From positions 372,001-436,000 of the forward strand of contig NZ_CP061768.1 of assembly GCF_013624435.2 (NCBI RefSeq): 64,000 nucleotides of DNA, read 5' to 3'. The DNA is from Nocardioides campestrisoli. GTDB lineage: Bacteria > Actinomycetota > Actinomycetes > Propionibacteriales > Nocardioidaceae. Below, piece by piece: positions 16,304-23,897 of this stretch. The notes under the pieces are model-generated. The model was given only the letters and a program-made list of their open reading frames with translations. It was not told the origin of the DNA and ran no database searches. Position 1 is the first letter of the stretch; every line of letters starts with the position of its first letter. The position numbers and the translations under genes are program-made.

Positions 16304-16810
16304 TCAGGCGCGGTGGTTGCCGCCGGCGGACTCGTCCGGGTTCGTGCCCGGGGTCTCCTCGCGCCGGCCGTCCTGGTAGCCCTGCTCGTAGGCATCCGGC
16401 GTGGCGTCGGGCGTGGAGTCGACCGCGGTGCCGTTCACGGTGTCGGTGCCGGTCGTGGCGGAGTGGCCCGGGTCGAGCCGGTCGGCCTCGCGGAGCCGGT
16501 CCTCGTGCAGGGCGGCCTGCTGCTGGTAGCCGACCTGCGCCTCCTTCGCGCGCTCGTCGGCCTGGGCGGCCTCGCGCCGCAGCCGCTCGGCACGGACCTC
16601 CTCCTCCTTGGCCCGCAGCTCGGCGTCGGGCAGGACCTGGGCGTGCTGGTCCGCCTCCTGCCGGAGCTCGGCGGCCTTGTGAGCGCGCTCGGCCCGCTCG
16701 GCCTCGGCCCGCTCGTGCTTCTTCTTGTTCATCAGCCAGACGGCCAGCCCGACGAGCGCGAGCAGCACGACGACGGCGACGACCAGCCAGACGATCTCTT
16801 GGGTGTCCAT
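16304..16810 (-). CDS. Membrane-anchored coiled-coil hypothetical protein
   Basis: A 168-residue protein with one N-terminal membrane helix (MDTQEIVWLVVAVVVLLALV, about residues 6-28), a long Ala/Glu/Arg-rich coiled-coil segment (about 32-112), and a polar Thr/Asp/Gly tail ending in a Tyr-Glu-Gln-Gly-Tyr motif region. The longer reading frame to 16945 would place about 45 extra non-conserved-looking residues before the helix and is not preferred. Function unknown. It ends at the shared bidirectional terminator. Confidence 0.75.
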   Translation of the reverse strand: MDTQEIVWLVVAVVVLLALVGLAVWLMNKKKHERAEAERAERAHKAAELRQEADQHAQVLPDAELRAKEEEVRAERLRREAAQADERAKEAQVGYQQQAALHEDRLREADRLDPGHSATTGTDTVNGTAVDSTPDATPDAYEQGYQDGRREETPGTNPDESAGGNHRA

Positions 16811-16904
16811 GTCCCGGGCGGTACCCACGAGGCGTGGACTCCATGTCAACCAACCGCACCCGAAGCTGGTCACATCACCTCGTCCGCCACCCTCCTCAGG
16901 ACGC

Positions 16905-16939
16905 CGAGAAGCCCCCGCGGCGTACGCGGGGGCTTCTCG
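16905..16939. terminator. Strong hairpin terminator
   Basis: Perfect 15-bp stem CGAGAAGCCCCCGCG / CGCGGGGGCTTCTCG with a GCGTA loop, 36 bp beyond the stop of the small DUF6131-like gene on the minus strand. It separates that gene from the coiled-coil protein gene. Confidence 0.82.
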
Positions 16940-16974
16940 TGTCAATCCGTGACCAGGAGGTCAGCGGTCCTTGG

Positions 16975-17118
16975 CTACCAGACCCGACGGGCGTTGCCGC
17001 CGATCGGGACGAAGTTCAGGATCAGGCCGACCACGAGGAGAATCGCTCCAATGGTGGTCAGGATCGAAATGTTGGCCACGAGGCCGACGATGAGCAGAAT
17101 CAGGCCGAGGACGACCAT
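16975..17118 (-). CDS. Small DUF6131-like membrane protein (47 aa)
   Basis: A 47-residue hydrophobic protein, MVVLGLILLIVGLVANISIL then TTIGAILLVVGLILNFVPIGG, i.e. two short membrane helices separated by a Thr-Thr turn and a short basic tail NARRVW. An excellent AAGGAGG ribosome site precedes the ATG. Length and layout match the actinobacterial DUF6131 family of tiny membrane proteins, whose role is unknown. It is followed by a strong terminator, so it is transcribed as a single-gene unit from the 17.1-17.6 kb region. Confidence 0.85.
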   Translation of the reverse strand: MVVLGLILLIVGLVANISILTTIGAILLVVGLILNFVPIGGNARRVW

Positions 17119-17609
17119 ATCTGTTCCTCCTTGGGTTGGGCGGCCGGGTTACGGCCGCAGGTGACACCGCTGTACCCGGCCTTCGAAGGGGCAAACGTCC
17201 CGATTTCAGAAGTTCTTTCTGCCCTGGTGCTGAAGGCCTTCAGGTCCTCCCGTCTCAGCGATGACCGTCGTGCGGGGGGTACTACCTCCCTTTGGGTAAG
17301 TTGCGCCTCAGTCCTGTTGACGCGTGAACGACTTCGCTGCCATGTTTCCTGCCGGGAGCGGGCCCGGGCGTCCGAGACGCTCCGGCACCAGGGAGGAACG
17401 CATGTCAGGCACCGCACGGCCTTCACGTCCCCTGTCGTGAGGCCGCCCCCGACGTGGCGCGGGGCGAGACCCCCGCTCGCTCCGCGCCACACCCCCTCTA
17501 CCCGAAACTCGGTAACTGGGGGGTGCCTCCGTTGAAGTGGGCGCCCAGCCTGTTGACGGGCTCGACGAATCGCTGCGAGCCTCCGCCCGGGGAGACGAGG
17601 GAGAAGTCT
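17119..17609. other. Long intergenic region between divergent genes
   Basis: About 490 bp between the small DUF6131-like gene (-) and the secreted membrane protein gene (+). It has slightly lower GC than its surroundings near 17190-17230. A 12-codon frame, ATG at 17402 to TGA at 17440 (MSGTARPSRPLS), follows a good GGGAGGAA ribosome site and could be a leader peptide. I see no tRNA, riboswitch or repeat here. Confidence 0.5.
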
Positions 17610-18329
17610 GTGAGACACGTGCGTGCCGCCTTGGTGGCGACCACCGCGGCGCTGTCCGCGCCCGCGCTGCTCGGCGCGGTCGCGGTCGCGGCCGAGGACG
17701 ACACGAGGGTGTTCGTCCAGTCGACCGGCCTGGTCGGGACGAGCTCGCTGATGAGCTGGTTCGGTGCGGCACCCGAGCCCACGTTCGCTGTCACCCTGCG
17801 CAACGGCGGCGAGCTGCCGGTCACCCCGACCGTCCAGCTGGAGTGGCGCGACGGGGACGGGCCGGCCACCGCGGTGGTCGTCCCCGAGGTGGGGGAGATC
17901 GCCCCGGGAGACTCCACCACGCTCGAGGTGCCCGTGCAGTGGGGCGCGTTCGCCCAGGGCGAGCACATCGTCCGCGGGGTGGTGCGGGTCGGGGACGACG
18001 AGACCGCCCTCCAGGAGAGCGCCACGGTGGCGCCGTGGGGGCTCTACGGGCTGGGCGTGGTGGCCCTGCTCGCCGGCGTCGCCCTGCGCACCCGCTGGGT
18101 GCTCGACCAGGACGATGACGAGGCCGGCTCACCGCTGGCCGGTCCCGAGGTGGAGGCACAGGCCCTGGCGACCATCCACCGCTTCTCCGCCGACCGGGAG
18201 GAGTCCGCGCAGGAGGCAGCCTTCAACGTGCCCAGCCAGCGGGCGCCGCAGGGCGGCAGGCGCGCGACCGAGAAGCCGAAGGAGCCCCGGTCCCACCGGG
18301 GCGGCCAGCGGTGGCTGACCCGGCGGTGA
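17610..18329 (+). CDS. Exported single-helix membrane protein, unknown function
   Basis: A 239-residue protein. GTG start (VRHVRAALVATTAALSAPAL) after an AGGGAG ribosome site gives a Sec signal ending near VAVAAEDD. An extracellular Ig-like beta domain follows (TFAVTLRNGGELPVTPTVQL through GEHIVRGVVRVGDDE, about residues 55-140). One membrane helix lies near 150-168 and a cytoplasmic basic tail closes the protein. The arrangement resembles DUF916-like or CARDB-like surface proteins, but I do not recognise a specific family. The frame extends upstream to 17454 without a credible start. Confidence 0.72.
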   Translation: MRHVRAALVATTAALSAPALLGAVAVAAEDDTRVFVQSTGLVGTSSLMSWFGAAPEPTFAVTLRNGGELPVTPTVQLEWRDGDGPATAVVVPEVGEIAPGDSTTLEVPVQWGAFAQGEHIVRGVVRVGDDETALQESATVAPWGLYGLGVVALLAGVALRTRWVLDQDDDEAGSPLAGPEVEAQALATIHRFSADREESAQEAAFNVPSQRAPQGGRRATEKPKEPRSHRGGQRWLTRR

Positions 18330-18360
18330 CCCGGGGCTCCTGAGTCGGTGTCGCTGCGGC

Positions 18361-19239
18361 TCAGCCCTGGAGGGCGGCGATCGACTCGGCGATGCTGAGC
18401 GTGCGGCGGGCCGACTCGACGTGGAGGTTCTCCACCATCCGGCCGTTGTAGGTGACGACGCCGGTGCCCTTGCCGTCCTCCCACGCCTGGATCAGGCCGC
18501 GGGCGTCCGCCACCGCCTGCTCCGAGGGGGCGAACGCCTCGTTGGCGCCCTCCACCTGACCCGGGTGGATCAGCGTCTTGCCGTCGAAGCCCATCTGGCG
18601 GCCCTGCTCGCACTCGGCGAGGAACCCCTCGGCGTCCTTGACGTTGTTGTAGACGCCGTCGATCACCGCGATGCCGGCGGCGCGGCCGGCCAGCAGGGCG
18701 GTGTGCAGGCTCGGCAGGATCGGGGCGCGGCCGGGCACGTGCTCGGCGTACAGCTCCTTGACCAGGTCGTTGGTGCCGAGCACGAACGCGGTGAGCCGCT
18801 CCGAGGCCCGGGCGATGGCCAGGCAGTCGAGGATCGCGACCGGGGTCTCGATCATCGCCCACAGCTTGGTGTGCGCCGGCGCGCCGGCGGCCTCCATCGC
18901 GGCGACGAGCTGCTCGACCTCGGCGGCGCTGTTCACCTTGGGTACCACGATCGCCGCCGGTCCGGCCTTGCTGGCCGCGGCGATGTCGGCGTCGTGCCAC
19001 TCGGTGCCGATCCCGTTGACCCGGATGGTCACGGTACGGCGGCCGTACTCGCCGGAGGCGACCGCGGCGCAGGCGGCCTCGCGCGCCGCCGGCTTGGCCT
19101 CGGGTGCGACGGCGTCCTCGAGGTCGAGGATCAGGCCGTCACACGGGATCGACTTCGCCTTCTCCAGCGCCCGCTCGTTGGAGCTGGGCATGTAGAGGAC
19201 GGAGCGCAGGGGGGTGAACTGCTGGGTGGACTCGCTCAT
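18361..19239 (-). CDS. CitE/HpcH-family CoA ester lyase (malyl-CoA type)
   Basis: A 292-residue TIM-barrel enzyme of the citrate lyase beta / malyl-CoA lyase family. It shows RSVLYMPSSNERAL, the metal-binding LILDLEDAV, AAIVVPKVNS, MIETPVAILDC and the late KTLIHPGQVEGAN. These enzymes cleave or hydrolyse acyl-CoA esters such as malyl-CoA or methylmalyl-CoA. Its start is one base after the stop of a second, longer family member on the same strand, so the two are cotranscribed. The pair may correspond to Mcl1/Mcl2 of the ethylmalonyl-CoA pathway, but no other pathway gene is in the window. Confidence 0.85.
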   Translation of the reverse strand: MSESTQQFTPLRSVLYMPSSNERALEKAKSIPCDGLILDLEDAVAPEAKPAAREAACAAVASGEYGRRTVTIRVNGIGTEWHDADIAAASKAGPAAIVVPKVNSAAEVEQLVAAMEAAGAPAHTKLWAMIETPVAILDCLAIARASERLTAFVLGTNDLVKELYAEHVPGRAPILPSLHTALLAGRAAGIAVIDGVYNNVKDAEGFLAECEQGRQMGFDGKTLIHPGQVEGANEAFAPSEQAVADARGLIQAWEDGKGTGVVTYNGRMVENLHVESARRTLSIAESIAALQG

Positions 19240-19240
19240 C

Positions 19241-20320
19241 TCAGGCCTCGATCTCGATCGCGTCGTACTGCTTCTTCAGGTCGGGGTCGATGGCGGCCAG
19301 CTCCTCGGCCAGCCGCACCATGACCTGGCACTGCTTGACCGAGGCGTCGTCCTCCATCTTGCCGTCGATCATCACCGCGCCGGTGCCGTCGCCCATCGCC
19401 GCGATCACCCGCCGCGCGTGCGCGACGTCCTCGACGCTGGGGGAGAAGACCCGGTTGGCGATCTTGATCTGCACCGGGTGCAGCGACCACGCGCCGACGC
19501 AGCCGAGCAGGAAGGCGTTGCGGAACTGGTCCTCGCAGGCGACGGTGTCCTTGATGTCGCCGAACGGGCCGTAGTAGGGGTAGATCCCGTGCATCGCGCA
19601 CGCGTCGACCATCCGGGCGATCGTGTAGTGCCACAGGTCCTGCTGGTACTTCGTCCGGTCGGCGTCGTACTGCGTCTCGCCGGCGTCGTTCTTCGGCGCG
19701 TCCGCGCGGACCAGGTAGCCCGGGTGGCCGCCGCCCACCCGGGTGGTCTTCATCCGCCTGTCGGCGGCCAGGTCGGCCGGGCCGAGGGAGAGCCCCTGCA
19801 TCCGCGGGGAGGCCGCGCAGATCTCCTCGATGTTGGCCACGCCGCGCGCGGTCTCGAGGATCGCGTGGATCAGGATCGGCTTCTTGATGCCGGCCTTCGC
19901 CTCGAGCTGGGCGAGCAGCCGGTCGACGTAGTGGATGTCCTCGGCGCCCTGCACCTTCGGCACCATGATCACGTCGAGCTTGTCGCCGATCGCCGGCACC
20001 AGGGTGGTGAGGTCGTCGAGCACCCAGGGGCTGTCCAGGGAGTTGATCCGGGTCCAGAACTGGGTCGGCCCGAAGTCGACGGACTGGCCGATCTTGACCA
20101 GGCCCTCGCGGGAGACCTCCTTGTTCTCGGCCTTGACCGCGTCCTCGAGGTTGCCCAGCAGCACGTCGACGGTGCCGACCATGTCCGGGACCTTGGCCGC
20201 CATCTTGGGGTTGCCGGGGTCGAAGAAGTGGATGGCGCGGCTGGGCCGGGCCGGGATCTCGCGCACCGGCGCGGGGGCGCCGACGGCGAGGGGGGCGAAG
20301 AAGTCCTTGGCTGAGCGCAT
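19241..20320 (-). CDS. HpcH/HpaI aldolase / CitE-family CoA ester lyase
   Basis: About 359 residues, first gene of the lyase pair. Family elements are [28 protein letters not shown] (the acidic metal/CoA motif), [29 protein letters not shown] and a late [15 protein letters not shown]. The protein is longer than its neighbour and resembles the malyl-CoA/beta-methylmalyl-CoA lyases more than CitE, though substrate cannot be fixed. Start is the ATG giving [11 protein letters not shown]; an in-frame ATG at 20332 (MFPRMRS) is equally possible and neither has a strong ribosome site. Confidence 0.83.
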   Translation of the reverse strand: MRSAKDFFAPLAVGAPAPVREIPARPSRAIHFFDPGNPKMAAKVPDMVGTVDVLLGNLEDAVKAENKEVSREGLVKIGQSVDFGPTQFWTRINSLDSPWVLDDLTTLVPAIGDKLDVIMVPKVQGAEDIHYVDRLLAQLEAKAGIKKPILIHAILETARGVANIEEICAASPRMQGLSLGPADLAADRRMKTTRVGGGHPGYLVRADAPKNDAGETQYDADRTKYQQDLWHYTIARMVDACAMHGIYPYYGPFGDIKDTVACEDQFRNAFLLGCVGAWSLHPVQIKIANRVFSPSVEDVAHARRVIAAMGDGTGAVMIDGKMEDDASVKQCQVMVRLAEELAAIDPDLKKQYDAIEIEA

Positions 20321-20379
20321 GCGCGGGAACATAACAGCGGGCTCGGGCGCGCCGGTATGGCGGAGCGCACGGTGGGACG

Positions 20380-20982
20380 TCAGTGCTCCTTGCCGGGGTG
20401 GCCGCGGAACCAGCGCAGGGGAGACCGGCGGCTGCCCGCGGACTCCTCGCGTTCCCGGCGCTCCTGCTCCGCCCGCGCGGCCAGCGCCGCGCGCTGGGCC
20501 TCGACCCGGGCCGTACGACGCTCGCGCCAGCGCTCCACCTCGGTCTCCACGTCGCGTCGCGACGTGATCACCGGCGGCGCGGGCTGGTTGCCCACGGGCG
20601 GGGTGTAGATCGCCTTGCGGACCGCGGCGTTGAACTCCTCGACCTCCGCGCGCACCTGCTTCTCGTCGGCGATCCGGTCGAGCCGCCCGTCGAGGGCGGC
20701 ATCGTCCTTGCGCAGCTGCAGGGCCGGCGGGAGGACCCCGGTGACCTGCTCGCGCTCGACGAGCTTCTTCAGCCACCAGTCGGGGTCGTGCTCGGTGCCC
20801 AGCCCCTCGATCGGCTTGCCGTAGCCGGGCAGGTCGTCGAAGTCGCCACGCTCCATCGCGCGTTGCACCTGCTGCTCGACCCAGTGGGTCTGGTGCCGGA
20901 TCCGGGCAGCCGCTGCCGAGTCACCGGTGCGCTGGTCGCGCTCCGGCTCGCGAGGTCTGCGATCGGGGCTCTGCTCGGCCAT
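20380..20982 (-). CDS. DUF1992 (DnaJ-C28-like) protein
   Basis: A 200-residue cytosolic protein. Residues about 28-95 contain the DUF1992 signature: an amphipathic helix [20 protein letters not shown] then [19 protein letters not shown] and [10 protein letters not shown]. The C-terminal half is a charged Arg/Glu-rich helix. The human relative DNAJC28 carries the same conserved domain, but bacterial members have no known function. It lies 25 bp after the MFS transporter gene on the same strand. Confidence 0.85.
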   Translation of the reverse strand: MAEQSPDRRPREPERDQRTGDSAAAARIRHQTHWVEQQVQRAMERGDFDDLPGYGKPIEGLGTEHDPDWWLKKLVEREQVTGVLPPALQLRKDDAALDGRLDRIADEKQVRAEVEEFNAAVRKAIYTPPVGNQPAPPVITSRRDVETEVERWRERRTARVEAQRAALAARAEQERREREESAGSRRSPLRWFRGHPGKEH

Positions 20983-21006
20983 CGCCGTCGACGGTACCCG
21001 CCGGGG

Positions 21007-22479
21007 TCACACCGCCGGGAGCACGTCCTCGACCTCGTCGGCCCGCTCGAAGACGTGCTTGGGCGCCAGCAGCAGGCAGGCGGCCGCGACCAGGGCGGAG
21101 ACCGAGCAGACCGCCCACACGGTGAGGTAGCCCGACAGCGGCGCGTGGCCGGCGTCCGGCTCTCCCAGCGAGCCGGTCGAGGCCAGCGCGATGGCGAAGA
21201 TCGAGGAGGCGATGGCGCCGCCGACGGTCTTGATCGCGTTGGTCATCCCGGTGGCGAAGCCGGTCCGCTCCGGCGGGGCCGCCGAGGCGGCCGCGGCAGG
21301 GAGCGCGGCGACCAGGGCACCCGAGCCGATCCCGGCGACCATCATGTTGGCCAGGGTCTGGGCGGTGCTGTCGTGGAACGGGAGGAAGAGGCCGTAGCCG
21401 AGCGCCACCAGCAGGCAGCCGAGGATCAGCGCGCCCCGGGCCCCGAACCAGCGCGAGGTCAGCGGCAGCGTGAAGGCGCCGACCGCCATCGCGATGACGT
21501 AGCCGGCGACCAGCAGGGAGACGAACGACGCCTCCGCGCCCAGGCCGTAGCCGACCTCGGACGGCTCGGTCTGGGCGAAGGTGGACAACGGGATCTGGGC
21601 GCCCAGCACCGACATCCCGAACAGGAAGGCGGTCAGCTGCACCGGCCACTGCGCCGGCGTGGCGAGCAGCCGGACGTCGACCACCGGGTCCTCGATGCTC
21701 GCCGAGTGCCGCACGAACGGCACCAGCACCAGCAGCCCCGCGGTGATGAAGAGCCACGGGACCGGCGATCCCGGCCCGTCGAGACGGACCGCGATCAGCC
21801 CGGTCATCACCAGGCCCAGCGAGGCGGTGATCAGGGCGTAGCCCCGCCAGTCGATCCCGCCGGTCGAGGTGCCGGGCAGGTCCTCGATGCCCCACCAGAT
21901 CAGCAGCAGGCAGGCGGTCACCACGATCGCCGGCAGCGAGAGCAGCGCCGGCATGGACCACGACTCGACCAGCGCGCCGCTGGTCACCGCGCCGATGATC
22001 ACGCTGAGCTCCAGGGCGCCGACCAGCACCCCGGCGGCGCGGCGGGTGAGCACGCCCTGGCGCCCGGTCCCGGCGGTACGTCGGTAGATGATCGCGACCT
22101 CGATCGGCAGCCACACGACGTACGCGCCCTGGAGCGCCCAGCCGATCAGGAAGGTGGTGAACGACGGGGCGAGGACCAGGATCCACGAGCCGAGCGCGGT
22201 GACCGCCGTGGAGATCAGCAGCACCTTCTTGTGCCCCACCAGGTCGGCCAGCCGAGCCAGCAGCGGCACGCAGAGCGCGGAGACGATCAGCTGGGCCGCC
22301 TCGAACCAGTTGACGTCGGCGTCGGTGATCGACAGGTGGTCGGCGATCTGGCTGAAGATCGGGGTGTAGAACCCCTGCAGCACGCCGCTGGCGAACTCCA
22401 CCGCGACCAGGAAGCCGACGACGGTGACCAGCGAGTGCGCCGGTCGGGGCCGGGACCTGGGCGGCCGGGTGGTCGTCAT
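21007..22479 (-). CDS. MFS transporter
   Basis: A 490-residue polytopic protein with about 14 hydrophobic segments. Motif A-like ARLADLVGHKKVLLIS follows helix 2, and MFS helix patterns recur throughout, e.g. NMMVAGIGSGALVAALPAAA near the C-terminus. Layout fits a DHA2-like major facilitator; the substrate is not evident. The start codon overlaps the stop of the M20 peptidase gene (TGATG), so the two are coupled and could function together, for example in uptake or export of a peptide-like compound. Confidence 0.87.
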   Translation of the reverse strand: MTTTRPPRSRPRPAHSLVTVVGFLVAVEFASGVLQGFYTPIFSQIADHLSITDADVNWFEAAQLIVSALCVPLLARLADLVGHKKVLLISTAVTALGSWILVLAPSFTTFLIGWALQGAYVVWLPIEVAIIYRRTAGTGRQGVLTRRAAGVLVGALELSVIIGAVTSGALVESWSMPALLSLPAIVVTACLLLIWWGIEDLPGTSTGGIDWRGYALITASLGLVMTGLIAVRLDGPGSPVPWLFITAGLLVLVPFVRHSASIEDPVVDVRLLATPAQWPVQLTAFLFGMSVLGAQIPLSTFAQTEPSEVGYGLGAEASFVSLLVAGYVIAMAVGAFTLPLTSRWFGARGALILGCLLVALGYGLFLPFHDSTAQTLANMMVAGIGSGALVAALPAAAASAAPPERTGFATGMTNAIKTVGGAIASSIFAIALASTGSLGEPDAGHAPLSGYLTVWAVCSVSALVAAACLLLAPKHVFERADEVEDVLPAV

Positions 22480-23807
22480 CAGCGGATCCTCTCGATCAGG
22501 GTGGCGTACCAGCGGACGCCGTCGGCGAGGTCGTCCACGCCGATCCGCTCGTCGGCGGCGTGGATCGACTCGCGCTGCGCCTTGGTCATCCGGAACGGCG
22601 CGAACCGGTAGACCCGCTCGCAGATCGCGGTGAAGTGGCGGCTGTCGGTGGCCGCCATCATCACGTACGGCGACGCCACGGCGTCGGCGAAGACCTCGCC
22701 GATCGTCCCCTCGAGCAGCGAGAAGGCCGCGTCCTCGCGGAACGGGGAGATCGGGCTCGGCTCGCCGGACTCGATCACGTCGAGGTGGACGTGCTCGTCG
22801 CCGACGGCCTTGCGCACGTGCGCCAGCACCCCGGCCACGGAGTCGCCCACCATGATCCGGATGTTGACGCCGGCCTTGGCGGTGGCAGCGATCACGTTGA
22901 GCGCCGGCGAGCCCGACAGCGTGGTGACCGCGGCGGTGGTGCGGGTCATCGCCGCCGACTCGGGGCCGGCCAGGACCAGCGCCCGGGCCAGCACCGGCGA
23001 GATCCGGGCGGCGTTGGCCATCAGCGGGCGCAGGGCCGGCGGCGCGTGCGGAGCCATCCGCCGCATCAGCTCGACCGTGGGCGCGGGCAGCGACGATCGG
23101 AACGGCGAGCGCTCCAGCCGCATCACCGCGCGGGCGATCCGCGCGGTGGGACCCATCCGCGCGGGGGTGGACGCGTGGCCGCCGTGCCCCTCGGCGCGCA
23201 GCTCGACCGAGGTGACGCCCTTCTCGGTCACCCCGATCACCGCGATCGGGGTGCTCACCCCCGGGAAGGCGCCGTGCGCGACGGCCCCGCCCTCGTCGAG
23301 GACGAACCAGGGGGAGACCCCGCGGGCGCGCAGCACCTCGACGGCCTCCTGCGCGCTGGTCCCCATCACCTCCTCGTCGCAGCCGAAGGAGAGCCAGACG
23401 TCCTGCGCCGGGGTGAAGCCGCGGGCCAGCAGGGTCTCGACCGCTTCGCAGATACCGACCACGCAGCCCTTGTCGTCGAGCGTGCCGCGTCCCCACACGA
23501 AGCCGTCGGCGACCACGGCATCGAACGCCGGGCGGGTCCAGCCGTCCTCGACCGGGACCACGTCGAGGTGGGCCATCAGCACCACCGGGCGGGAGTCATC
23601 GGCGCCCGCCCAGCGGAACAGCAGGCCGTGCGAGCCGACCCGGGTGAGCTCCAGCTCGGCGTGCAGACGCGGGAACTGCCGGGCGAGCTCGACCAGCAAC
23701 CGGTCGAAGGCCTCGTGGTCCACCCGGTCGCGGTCGCGGTCCGAGACGGTGGGGATGCGGACGAGGGCCTGGAGCTTGCCTACCACGGAGGGAGCGGGGG
23801 TGGTCAC
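22479..23807 (-). CDS. M20 family metallopeptidase/deacylase
   Basis: A 442-residue zinc-dependent hydrolase of the M20/M25/M40 group. Metal-site motifs are intact: LMAHLDVVPVE (His, Asp), WGRGTLDDKG (Asp) and FGCDEEVMG (Glu-Glu), followed by the dimerisation lid with GHGGHASTP. Family members are dipeptidases, carboxypeptidases or N-acyl amino acid deacylases; this one cannot be assigned more closely. The downstream MFS gene starts in its stop codon. It is divergent from the mrp operon across a 90-bp region. Confidence 0.9.
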   Translation of the reverse strand: MTTPAPSVVGKLQALVRIPTVSDRDRDRVDHEAFDRLLVELARQFPRLHAELELTRVGSHGLLFRWAGADDSRPVVLMAHLDVVPVEDGWTRPAFDAVVADGFVWGRGTLDDKGCVVGICEAVETLLARGFTPAQDVWLSFGCDEEVMGTSAQEAVEVLRARGVSPWFVLDEGGAVAHGAFPGVSTPIAVIGVTEKGVTSVELRAEGHGGHASTPARMGPTARIARAVMRLERSPFRSSLPAPTVELMRRMAPHAPPALRPLMANAARISPVLARALVLAGPESAAMTRTTAAVTTLSGSPALNVIAATAKAGVNIRIMVGDSVAGVLAHVRKAVGDEHVHLDVIESGEPSPISPFREDAAFSLLEGTIGEVFADAVASPYVMMAATDSRHFTAICERVYRFAPFRMTKAQRESIHAADERIGVDDLADGVRWYATLIERIR

Positions 23808-23841
23808 CCCCCGACCCTAGGGCCCGACGACCACGCTTCCG

Positions 23842-23847
23842 TAGAAT
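23842..23847 (+). promoter_or_regulatory. Possible -10 element for the mrp operon
   Basis: TAGAAT, close to the TATAAT consensus, lies 51 bp upstream of the mrpA start in the 90-bp divergent region. No good -35 hexamer is visible at the expected distance. Confidence 0.3.
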
Positions 23848-23897
23848 CTGGTGGACCCCGACTGCACGCGCCATCCCACGACCGACGGGCAACCCTG

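Noticed and set aside
22560..23897. Upstream extension of mrpA over the M20 peptidase gene
   Set aside because: The extension is antisense to conserved M20 motifs, and the TTG at 23898 gives the normal MrpA N-terminus.
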